Source: Pseudomonadota bacterium
GTDB lineage: Bacteria; Pseudomonadota; Gammaproteobacteria; Acidiferrobacterales; Sulfurifustaceae
NCBI GenBank assembly: GCA_020354085.1
Contig: CP070641.1
Coordinates: 507,642 to 514,072, forward strand
Reading direction: 5' to 3'
Length of the DNA: 6,431 nucleotides
How positions within the stretch are numbered: position 1 is the first letter of the stretch; every line of letters starts with the position of its first letter. The notes beneath the pieces are model-generated. The model was not told the origin of the DNA, made no database searches, and worked only from the letters and a program-made list of their open reading frames with translations. Of this stretch, positions 1 to 4,908 are shown in pieces. Made by a program: the position numbers and the translations under genes.

Positions 1-1
1 C

Positions 2-397
2 GGCGGCTCGGTGTTAGCGTTGTTCGGCGCGGTGTACTACTGGCTGCCGAAGTGGACCGGCCACCTGTACAACGAGAGCCTGGGTAAGTGGCACTTCTGG
101 CTCACCATGATTGGTTTCCATCTGACGTTCTTCCCGCAGCACTTCCTGGGGCTGGCCGGTATGCCGCGCCGCATCCCGGACTACGCGCTGCAGTTCACGG
201 AGTTCAATCAATGGTCGACCGTCGGTGCATTCCTGACCATCGGCGCGCAGTTGATCTTCTTCTATGTCGCGATCCAGGCGATGCGTGGCGGTGCCAAGGC
301 CACGAACCAGGTTTGGGAAGGTGCCGAGGGTCTGGAGTGGACCGTACCGTCGCCGGCCCCGTACCACACCTTCGCCACGCCGCCCAAGATCAAGTAA
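2..397 (+). CDS. ctaD: Cytochrome c oxidase subunit I (aa3 type), C-terminal fragment
   Basis: This is the last ~131 residues of the catalytic subunit of an aa3-type cytochrome c oxidase. The start lies outside the window; the frame is open from base 2 and a GTG at base 11 is an internal Val codon, not a start. Visible features are a helix ending in the YYWLPKWTG motif, then FFPQHFLGLAGMPRR, whose Arg pair (bases 167-172) corresponds to the arginines that bind heme propionates in the family, then a last helix (about bases 210-285). The tail ends in a typical EGLEWTVPSPAPYHTF segment. The histidine ligands for hemes a and a3 and for CuB lie upstream and cannot be checked. It is followed after 32 bases by a small membrane protein gene and then cox11, as expected for an oxidase operon. 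The family assignment is secure. Confidence 0.97.
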   Translation, partial: GGSVLALFGAVYYWLPKWTGHLYNESLGKWHFWLTMIGFHLTFFPQHFLGLAGMPRRIPDYALQFTEFNQWSTVGAFLTIGAQLIFFYVAIQAMRGGAKATNQVWEGAEGLEWTVPSPAPYHTFATPPKIK

Positions 398-419
398 TCC
401 GCAGGCGATATTGACGGAA

Positions 420-425
420 AGGTGA
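420..425 (+). promoter_or_regulatory. Ribosome binding site for the small membrane protein
   Basis: AGGTGA lies four bases before the ATG at 430 and matches part of the anti-Shine-Dalgarno complement. It is the main evidence that the very short reading frame at 430-561 is translated. Confidence 0.6.
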
Positions 426-429
426 ACCG

Positions 430-561
430 ATGCAGTCGCCTCAGCCAACGGCAAGACCGATGACGCCCGAGCAGCGCAGGCGCGTTGTGTGGACTGTTGT
501 GGTGCTCGTGGTGCTGGCGCTGGGTTTCTACGTGTCGGCGTTCTTTAAGCCATGGCAATGA
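430..561 (+). CDS. Small single-helix membrane protein, putative oxidase assembly peptide
   Basis: This 43-residue protein has a short polar N-terminus, a basic patch (TPEQRRR, residues 12-18), one hydrophobic helix (about residues 19-39) and a KPWQ end. The basic patch predicts the N-terminus in the cytoplasm. A good ribosome binding site precedes it, and its stop codon overlaps the start region of cox11, so translation of the two is probably coupled. Very short proteins with a TPEQRR-type start and one helix are known between subunit I and cox11 in many proteobacteria (annotated as cytochrome oxidase small assembly protein or CoxF-like). I infer membership from size, position and pattern, not from a database match. 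The molecular role is unknown; help for Cox11 or for subunit I maturation is a guess from context. Confidence 0.75.
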   Translation: MQSPQPTARPMTPEQRRRVVWTVVVLVVLALGFYVSAFFKPWQ

Positions 562-1190
562 CCGACGACGCGCGAATCGCCAGGGCCAACAAGCGCGTTG
601 CGTTGAAGCTCGCGCTCGTTGTGGTCGGTATGTTCGGCTTCGGATTCGCGATGTGGCCGTTGTATATCGTCTTGTGCGACGTCACCGGCCTCAATGGCAA
701 GACCGGTCAAGTCGGCAGCGACGCCGTTGCCGCCATTAAGGTCGATGCCGCGCGTACGGTGACCGTCAGCTTTGCGGGTTTGGCGACAACGGGCTTGCCG
801 TGGGAGTTTCGCCCGCTAACCAAGAAACTCGACGTGCATCCGGGGCAGCTCACGGAGGTGAGCTACGTGGTGCACAATCGGTCGAATGAAACCATCGTTG
901 GGCAGGCGATTCCGAGTGTTGCGCCCAGCCGATCCGCCGAGCATTTCAAGAAGATAGAGTGCTTTTGCTTCACGCAGCAGACCCTGAAGCCGGGCGAGAC
1001 GCGCGAGATGCCAGTGCGCTTCGTGGTCGAGCCGGCACTGGCGCAGGACGTCAAAGAGATTACGTTGTCATACACGTTTTTTAATACAGACAAGGAATCC
1101 GCGAGCAAGTACGGTGGCGCGGCCATCGAGCAATCCCAGGGGCAGCACGACCATTCCCAGCACCAGTCGGGCGCCCGTGCGGGAGGATAA
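552..1190 (+). CDS. ctaG: Cytochrome c oxidase assembly protein Cox11/CtaG (CuB copper chaperone)
   Basis: Cox11 is a membrane-anchored periplasmic protein that inserts copper into the CuB site of subunit I. The 212-residue product has one N-terminal helix (about residues 17-40), the membrane-proximal Cys motif (PLYIVLCDVTGLNGK, Cys42), an immunoglobulin-like beta domain, and the copper-binding ECFCF motif (Cys137 and Cys139) followed by TQQTLKPGE. The domain ends at LSYTFF (residues 172-177). Beyond it is a ~35-residue low-complexity tail rich in Gln, Ser and Gly with three clustered histidines (199, 201, 204), which is not part of the core fold. Two in-frame starts exist: ATG 552 and ATG 558. 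The latter forms an ATGA overlap with the preceding stop codon and is about equally likely. No clear ribosome binding site precedes either, which suggests translational coupling to the small protein upstream. Confidence 0.96.
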   Translation: MAMTDDARIARANKRVALKLALVVVGMFGFGFAMWPLYIVLCDVTGLNGKTGQVGSDAVAAIKVDAARTVTVSFAGLATTGLPWEFRPLTKKLDVHPGQLTEVSYVVHNRSNETIVGQAIPSVAPSRSAEHFKKIECFCFTQQTLKPGETREMPVRFVVEPALAQDVKEITLSYTFFNTDKESASKYGGAAIEQSQGQHDHSQHQSGARAGG

Positions 1191-1233
1191 CCCCCGGTAC
1201 GTCGGGTAACCAAGAACGAAGGCGACAGCCAAT

Positions 1234-1240
1234 AGAGGAG
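1234..1240 (+). promoter_or_regulatory. Strong ribosome binding site for ctaE
   Basis: AGAGGAG ends five bases before the ATG at 1246. It is the strongest Shine-Dalgarno match in the window and supports that start. It suggests subunit III is translated independently of cox11, from which it is separated by 55 bases. Confidence 0.8.
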
Positions 1241-1245
1241 CAACC

Positions 1246-2121
1246 ATGGCAAGCAGCAACGGTCACTACTATCTGCCGAACCCGAGCCCCTGGCCGATTA
1301 TCACATCGGCCGGATTGTTCCTGCTCGCGCTCGGCACGGTGCTTACCATCAACAGCGTCGGTATCGGCAAGTGGATTCTGATGGCCGGCGCCGCCGTCAT
1401 CATCTTCATCCTGTTCCGTTGGTTCGGTCAGGTCATCGGCGAAAGTGAGGGCGGCCTCTACAACAAGCAGGTCGACGTCTCGTTCCGCTGGGGCATGTTC
1501 TGGTTCATCGTGTCCGAAGTGATGTTCTTCGCGGCCTTCTTCGGCGCGCTGTTCTACGTGCGTCAGTTCGCGGTGCCGTGGATCGGTGACACCGAACTGC
1601 TGTGGCCGGGCTACGATGCCGGTTGGCCGACCGCCGGCCCTAAGGGCGCGGTGCCGATCACGCCGGACACCATTGCCGGCGCCAATCAGTTCTCGCCGAT
1701 GGGCGCCTGGGGTATCCCCGCTATCAACACCTTGATCCTGTTGTCCTCGGGTGCGACCGTGACCTGGGCGCATTGGGGGTTGCTCAAGAACAACCGCGCG
1801 CAGCTCATCACCGGCCTGTTTATGACGGTGGCGCTGGGCCTGACCTTCTTGTCTTTGCAGGCTTACGAGTACATTCACGCCTATACCGAGCTAGGGCTCA
1901 CACTCAAGACCGGCGTCTACGGGGCGACGTTCTTCATGTTGACCGGCTTTCACGGTCTGCACGTCACGCTGGGCACCATCATGCTGATCGTGATCTTGGG
2001 TCGCTCCATGAAGGGCCACTTCCGCCCCGACCATCACTTCGGCTTTGAAGCGGTGGCCTGGTATTGGCACTTCGTCGACGTGGTGTGGCTTGGCTTGTTC
2101 GTGTTTGTCTACTGGCTGTAG
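1246..2121 (+). CDS. ctaE: Cytochrome c oxidase subunit III
   Basis: Subunit III is the third core membrane subunit of the aa3 oxidase. It does not carry metals; in the family it supports proton uptake and stability of the catalytic subunit. The 291-residue length and hydrophobic profile fit a seven-helix protein. Recognisable family motifs are SEVMFFAAFFGALFY (Glu91 in the buried EVMFF motif), a WPTAGP loop (residues 127-132), QAYEY (205-209), GFHGLHVTLG (234-243) and the C-terminal WHFVDVVWLGLF segment (274-285). The protein ends in VYWL, as homologues typically do. The start at 1246 is supported by an AGAGGAG ribosome binding site. A strong intrinsic terminator begins 27 bases after the stop, so this is the last gene of the structural block. 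No missing key residues were noticed. Confidence 0.98.
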   Translation: MASSNGHYYLPNPSPWPIITSAGLFLLALGTVLTINSVGIGKWILMAGAAVIIFILFRWFGQVIGESEGGLYNKQVDVSFRWGMFWFIVSEVMFFAAFFGALFYVRQFAVPWIGDTELLWPGYDAGWPTAGPKGAVPITPDTIAGANQFSPMGAWGIPAINTLILLSSGATVTWAHWGLLKNNRAQLITGLFMTVALGLTFLSLQAYEYIHAYTELGLTLKTGVYGATFFMLTGFHGLHVTLGTIMLIVILGRSMKGHFRPDHHFGFEAVAWYWHFVDVVWLGLFVFVYWL

Positions 2122-2148
2122 CGCGGATTCGGCGGCCAGGTTGAACCC

Positions 2149-2185
2149 AAGGCGCTGCTCGCGAGGGCAGCGCCTTTTTGTTTTT
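2149..2185 (+). terminator. Rho-independent terminator after ctaE
   Basis: Bases 2149-2160 (AAGGCGCTGCTC) pair with 2165-2176 (GGGCAGCGCCTT) to give a 12-bp stem with a single T-G wobble, closed by a GCGA tetraloop of the stable GNRA class. The stem runs into a T-rich tract (TTTTTGTTTTT, 2175-2185), the two outermost A-T pairs using its first two Ts. The orientation fits termination of plus-strand transcription after ctaE. On the minus strand the hairpin is followed by TTGGGTTC rather than a T-run, so it should be a weaker stop for the convergent gene ending at 2201. Confidence 0.9.
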
Positions 2186-2200
2186 GGTAGTGAACGCGGG

Positions 2201-2419
2201 CTATTGGCCGGGCGCCGACAGACCTTGCGGCGGAATGATGCCAAAGTAAAACCCTGCCATGAGCAGCACGAACAGGGTAATGGACAAACCGATACGCCAC
2301 GTTAAGGCGCGCGCGGTGCGCTCACCGCGTCCCTGGTCGCGAAAGAGGAACACCAAGGCCGAGAACAGGCTCGCGAGGATCGCGACCAGCATGAGAATGA
2401 CAACCACTTTGATCAACAT
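2201..2419 (-). CDS. Small twin-transmembrane protein of DUF2909 type
   Basis: This 72-residue membrane protein has two helices (about residues 2-26 and 43-61) joined by a basic loop (RDQGRGERTARALTWR). The MLIK start, the FRDQG end of helix 1 and the RALTWRIGLS start of helix 2 fit the DUF2909 'twin transmembrane protein' family. That family is commonly found on the opposite strand between subunit III and SURF1 in gammaproteobacterial oxidase clusters; its function is unknown. The ATG at 2419 is chosen because GGAG (2429-2426) lies six bases upstream. An in-frame ATG at 2449 would add ten polar residues, has no ribosome binding site and overlaps a TATAAT hexamer. A link to oxidase assembly or stability is inferred only from conserved position. 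Confidence 0.88.
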   Translation of the reverse strand: MLIKVVVILMLVAILASLFSALVFLFRDQGRGERTARALTWRIGLSITLFVLLMAGFYFGIIPPQGLSAPGQ

Positions 2420-2425
2420 CGGTTT

Positions 2426-2429
2426 CTCC
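2426..2429 (-). promoter_or_regulatory. Ribosome binding site deciding the DUF2909 gene start
   Basis: On the minus strand GGAG lies six bases before the ATG at 2419. The upstream in-frame ATG at 2449 has no comparable site, so the shorter 72-residue protein is preferred. Confidence 0.6.
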
Positions 2430-2447
2430 GGCTGTTTGCCTCGCCGC

Positions 2448-2453
2448 ATTATA
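2448..2453 (-). promoter_or_regulatory. Putative -10 element for the DUF2909 gene
   Basis: The minus strand reads TATAAT here, a perfect match to the sigma-70 -10 consensus. A transcript starting about seven bases downstream (near 2441) would leave a ~20-base leader containing the GGAG site. No good -35 hexamer was found at the usual spacing, so this rests on one element and its position. Confidence 0.4.
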
Positions 2454-2455
2454 CT
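2450..2455 (+). promoter_or_regulatory. Putative -10 element for the SURF1-ctaA-ctaB-SCO operon
   Basis: TATACT on the plus strand differs from the consensus by one base and lies 45 bases before the SURF1 start. It overlaps the minus-strand TATAAT in the opposite direction. Since a terminator closes the ctaE block, the SURF1 operon needs a promoter, and bases 2420-2500 are the natural place. No convincing -35 element is visible, so the call is tentative. Confidence 0.3.
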
Positions 2456-2500
2456 CGACAGCCCGTCCCACGCCGGAGGCGGTCGTCCGATTTAGTTCGC

Positions 2501-3250
2501 ATGGCTCTGCGTTTTCGCCCACCGCTCGCTGCCACCCTGGCTGTCGTCTTACTCGTGCCGAGCATGATCGCGCTCGGTTTGTGGCAATTGCAGCGCGCGG
2601 AGGAGAAGCGCGTGCTGCAAACCGCCTATGATCAGCGCGCGAACGAGGAACCCATCGGCTTGGCCACCTACGTGCAAGAGGCTTCCGATCTGCGGTTCCG
2701 CAAGATACGCGCGCGCGGCAGCTACGAGGATCGCTATCAGTTGCTGCTCGACAACCGCGTGCACCATGGCCGTCCTGGCTATCATGTGATCTCGCCATTT
2801 CGCGTGGAAGGCAGCGAGGTGCGCGTGTTGGTCAATCGTGGATGGATCGCAATGGGCCCGAGCCGCCAGCAGCTGCCGGCCGTTGACACGCCGACCGGAA
2901 CGGTCGAGATCGTGGGCACTGCGATGGTACCGACGGAGCGGCCCTTTGTTCTCGGCAAGCTCGAAACCCTGCGCGAGCGTAACCTCACAGTGTGGCAACA
3001 GCTCGATATGCAACGCTACGCCCAATCCGCGCCCTTTGCCGTGCAACCGGCGGTACTGCTGCTCGATCCGGTGAGCCCGGCTGGCGGCTTTACCCGTGAA
3101 TGGACCCGCTTGGATAGCGGCATCGCCGTGCACCAGGGCTATGCTTTTCAGTGGTTTGCCCTCGCGGCGGTTCTGGTCGTGCTATATGTCTATTTCGGCC
3201 GGCGCGCAGGGCGCGGGCCGAAAAGCGCGCCCGATACGCTCCAGTCATGA
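2501..3250 (+). CDS. SURF1 family cytochrome oxidase assembly protein
   Basis: SURF1 is an inner-membrane factor that helps insert heme a into subunit I; bacterial homologues have been reported to bind heme. The 249-residue product has the classic layout: an N-terminal helix (about residues 9-28) running into LGLWQLQRAEEK (25-36), a large periplasmic domain with DNRVHHGRPGYHVISPF (84-100) and VLVNRGW (109-115), and a C-terminal helix (about 213-232) opened by HQGYAFQWFALA (211-222). ATG 2501 is the only workable start, since no in-frame ATG, GTG or TTG was found within ~50 bases upstream and the next Met (residue 22) would remove the first helix. No ribosome binding site is at normal spacing; a GGAGG lies 21 bases upstream. 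Its TGA overlaps the next ATG by four bases (ATGA, 3247-3250). Confidence 0.96.
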   Translation: MALRFRPPLAATLAVVLLVPSMIALGLWQLQRAEEKRVLQTAYDQRANEEPIGLATYVQEASDLRFRKIRARGSYEDRYQLLLDNRVHHGRPGYHVISPFRVEGSEVRVLVNRGWIAMGPSRQQLPAVDTPTGTVEIVGTAMVPTERPFVLGKLETLRERNLTVWQQLDMQRYAQSAPFAVQPAVLLLDPVSPAGGFTREWTRLDSGIAVHQGYAFQWFALAAVLVVLYVYFGRRAGRGPKSAPDTLQS

Positions 3251-3861
3251 CCGCCGCCGATCGTTCCAAACGACGTCGCGCCCGCCTGCAGCTTCTGCTC
3301 CTGGCGCTGGTCGCGGCAGTGCCGATGATCGTTGCCTATGTGCTTTATTTCACGGATTGGCGGCCGGGCACTCGCCACTTTGGCGAGTTGGTACAGCCAC
3401 CGCGGCCGGTGCAGGATGTGGCGCTGACCGATTTGAATGGTGCTGCGCTTAAGCTCAGTAGCCTGCGCGGCAAGTGGTTGTATGTGTATTTCGGTTCGAA
3501 GCGTTGTGGCGAGCCCTGTCGGCAGAATCTCTACAAGACGCGCCAAGTGATCTTGGCACAGCAGAAGAACATGGATCGTGTGCAGAGGTTGTTTATCGTT
3601 ACCGACGCGGAAGGTTTCGCCGACTTGCCCGCACTTCTCGCGGACCATCCCGGACTGCTCGTGGCGCGGGCTGACGACAGGGCCGTACCGATGTTGCGCC
3701 GCGATTTCGCGCTACCTGGGGGTGGGCCGTTCGAAAATCTCGAGCGTGTTTATCTTCTCGATCCGCTGGGCAATCTGATGATGACTTATCCGGCCGACGC
3801 CGATCCCAACGGCTTGCGCAAGGACTTGGCGCGCCTGCTGCGTGTATCGAGGATCGGCTAA
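3247..3861 (+). CDS. SCO-like thioredoxin-fold membrane protein, copper ligand His absent
   Basis: This 204-residue protein has a basic N-terminus (SKRRRAR), one membrane helix (about residues 14-34) and a periplasmic thioredoxin-like domain. The domain has LSSLRGKWLYVYFGSKRCGEPC, with a CxxxC pair at Cys87 and Cys91, and a late strand ERVYLLDPLGNLMM. It aligns without gaps to the SCO protein at the end of this window around the late strand. There SCO has Asp160-His161, where His is the third copper ligand, and this protein has Glu163-Asn164. Copper binding of the SCO type is therefore unlikely, and a thiol-disulfide role is the better guess. Proteins like this occur between SURF1 and ctaA in gammaproteobacterial oxidase loci, usually annotated as hypothetical. 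The start at 3247 overlaps the SURF1 stop (ATGA) and puts the helix at the normal place; the upstream extension lies inside SURF1. Confidence 0.9.
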   Translation: MTAADRSKRRRARLQLLLLALVAAVPMIVAYVLYFTDWRPGTRHFGELVQPPRPVQDVALTDLNGAALKLSSLRGKWLYVYFGSKRCGEPCRQNLYKTRQVILAQQKNMDRVQRLFIVTDAEGFADLPALLADHPGLLVARADDRAVPMLRRDFALPGGGPFENLERVYLLDPLGNLMMTYPADADPNGLRKDLARLLRVSRIG

Positions 3862-4889
3862 TGCTCGGCAAGAGCCAATCCGCCAAGTTCATGCGCATGG
3901 CCCTGTGGGCCACGCTGTTGGCGTTGGCCGCTGTTGTGTTCAACGCCTACGCGCGCCTGTCGGAGGCCGGGCTCGGCTGTCCCGATTGGCCGGGCTGCTA
4001 CGGCATGCTGTTCGCACCGGTCACCGCGCAAGACCTGCCGTCGGCTACGGCGCCGGAAGAAGAGCGCCGGCTCGCCAAGAAACGTGCCGCGCAGGAGACG
4101 ATGCAACGATTCATCGCCGGCGCCTTGGGCTTGGTGTTGATACGTCTGTTCGTGCTCGGCTGGAAGCTCAAGAAACGCAAACGCAGCCAACAAGTGCTGA
4201 TTCCGTTGGCGACCATGGTGCTCACCTTTGCGCTGGCGTTTATCGGCTTCCTCACTTTCGAGCACCGCTATATGCCGGTGGTGTTGATGATGCAGATCCT
4301 GGGCGGCTTCGCGACCGTGGCGCTGCTGTGGTGGATCGTATTGCGCGAGCAACGCTTCTGGCGCGCATTGCCCGCGAGCCCGGTCACGCGCCGGGTCTGG
4401 CCGCGTGCAGTATTCGCGTTGGGCCTGGTCGCCGGTCAGATCGCGTTGGGCGGTTGGAGCATGGTCAATTACGCGGGCCTTGCCTGCCCGGATTTCCCGA
4501 CCTGTCAGGCGACCTGGTGGCCGGAGATGGATTTCGCCGTGGCCTTCACGCTCTGGCAAGAGATGGGGCTCAACTACGAAGGCCGGATGCTCAATCTCCC
4601 CGCCGCCACCGCTATCCACATGGCTCATCGTGCCGGCGCGCTCATTACGCTGCTTTATGTCGGCTGGCTGGCGTTTTATGTGGTCCGGGTCGGGGGCGAA
4701 GATCGGCTTTGTCGCTATGGCCTGCTGGTGCTGTTGGTGCTATCGTTCGCCGCCGTCCTGGGGGTCATGCAGGTGCTTATGCGCCTGCCGCTCGCGGTGG
4801 CGGTGGCGCACAGCCTGGCGGCGGTCCTGCTCCTATTGAGCGTGGTCACGCTGATCCATGTGGTCCGCGCCCCGGCTCTGGCGCGCTGA
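3861..4889 (+). CDS. ctaA: Heme A synthase family protein (CtaA/Cox15), with altered N-terminal heme ligands
   Basis: CtaA converts heme O to heme A in the inner membrane. The 342-residue, eight-helix protein has the expected internal duplication. Its first half contains ARLSEAGLGCPDWPGC (Cys40, Cys46). Its second half contains GLACPDFPTC (Cys209, Cys215), HRAGALITLLYVG with heme ligand His256, and PLAVAVAHSLAAVLLL with heme ligand His317. In the first half the equivalent ligands are replaced: helix II reads QETMQRFIAGALG, with Gln82 for the usual His of the HR motif (the acidic Glu79 is kept), and helix IV reads LMMQILGGF, with Gln145 for the usual His. In the Bacillus subtilis structure this half holds the putative substrate site and the C-terminal half holds heme b. 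Family membership is certain, but normal activity is not. It overlaps the preceding stop by one base (TAATG), indicating translational coupling. Confidence 0.93.
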   Translation: MLGKSQSAKFMRMALWATLLALAAVVFNAYARLSEAGLGCPDWPGCYGMLFAPVTAQDLPSATAPEEERRLAKKRAAQETMQRFIAGALGLVLIRLFVLGWKLKKRKRSQQVLIPLATMVLTFALAFIGFLTFEHRYMPVVLMMQILGGFATVALLWWIVLREQRFWRALPASPVTRRVWPRAVFALGLVAGQIALGGWSMVNYAGLACPDFPTCQATWWPEMDFAVAFTLWQEMGLNYEGRMLNLPAATAIHMAHRAGALITLLYVGWLAFYVVRVGGEDRLCRYGLLVLLVLSFAAVLGVMQVLMRLPLAVAVAHSLAAVLLLLSVVTLIHVVRAPALAR

Positions 4890-4908
4890 TACCAACGAAC
4901 AAGTAACG

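Noticed and set aside
1190..1207. Possible hairpin between cox11 and ctaE
   Set aside because: Only about four base pairs form and no T-run follows; it is too weak to call a terminator or regulatory element.
1081..1878. 265-codon open frame on the minus strand across ctaE
   Set aside because: It lies antisense to the highly conserved subunit III gene, its translation is charged and low in complexity with no recognisable domain, and long antisense frames are common in GC-rich DNA.
2420..2449. Ten-residue N-terminal extension of the DUF2909 protein from ATG 2449
   Set aside because: There is no ribosome binding site, the extra residues are polar and not family-like, and the ATG overlaps a TATAAT hexamer that would place the transcript start downstream of it.
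3151..3246. 32-residue N-terminal extension of the SCO-like protein
   Set aside because: It lies wholly within SURF1 in another frame and would put an Arg-rich segment before the membrane helix; the ATGA overlap at 3247 is the natural start.
3858..4628. 256-codon open frame on the minus strand across ctaA
   Set aside because: Its product is hydrophilic, His/Gln/Arg-rich and unlike any family I recognise; it is best explained as the antisense shadow of a membrane protein gene.
3842..4906. 354-codon open frame on the plus strand in another frame of ctaA
   Set aside because: The translation is Arg/Ala/Gly-rich with no motif, while the overlapping frame encodes a clear CtaA with its helices and Cys motifs.
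4858..4908. Upstream start for ctaB inside ctaA
   Set aside because: It adds 17 residues with no family similarity and would overlap ctaA by 32 bases; ATG 4909 gives a normal CtaB N-terminus.
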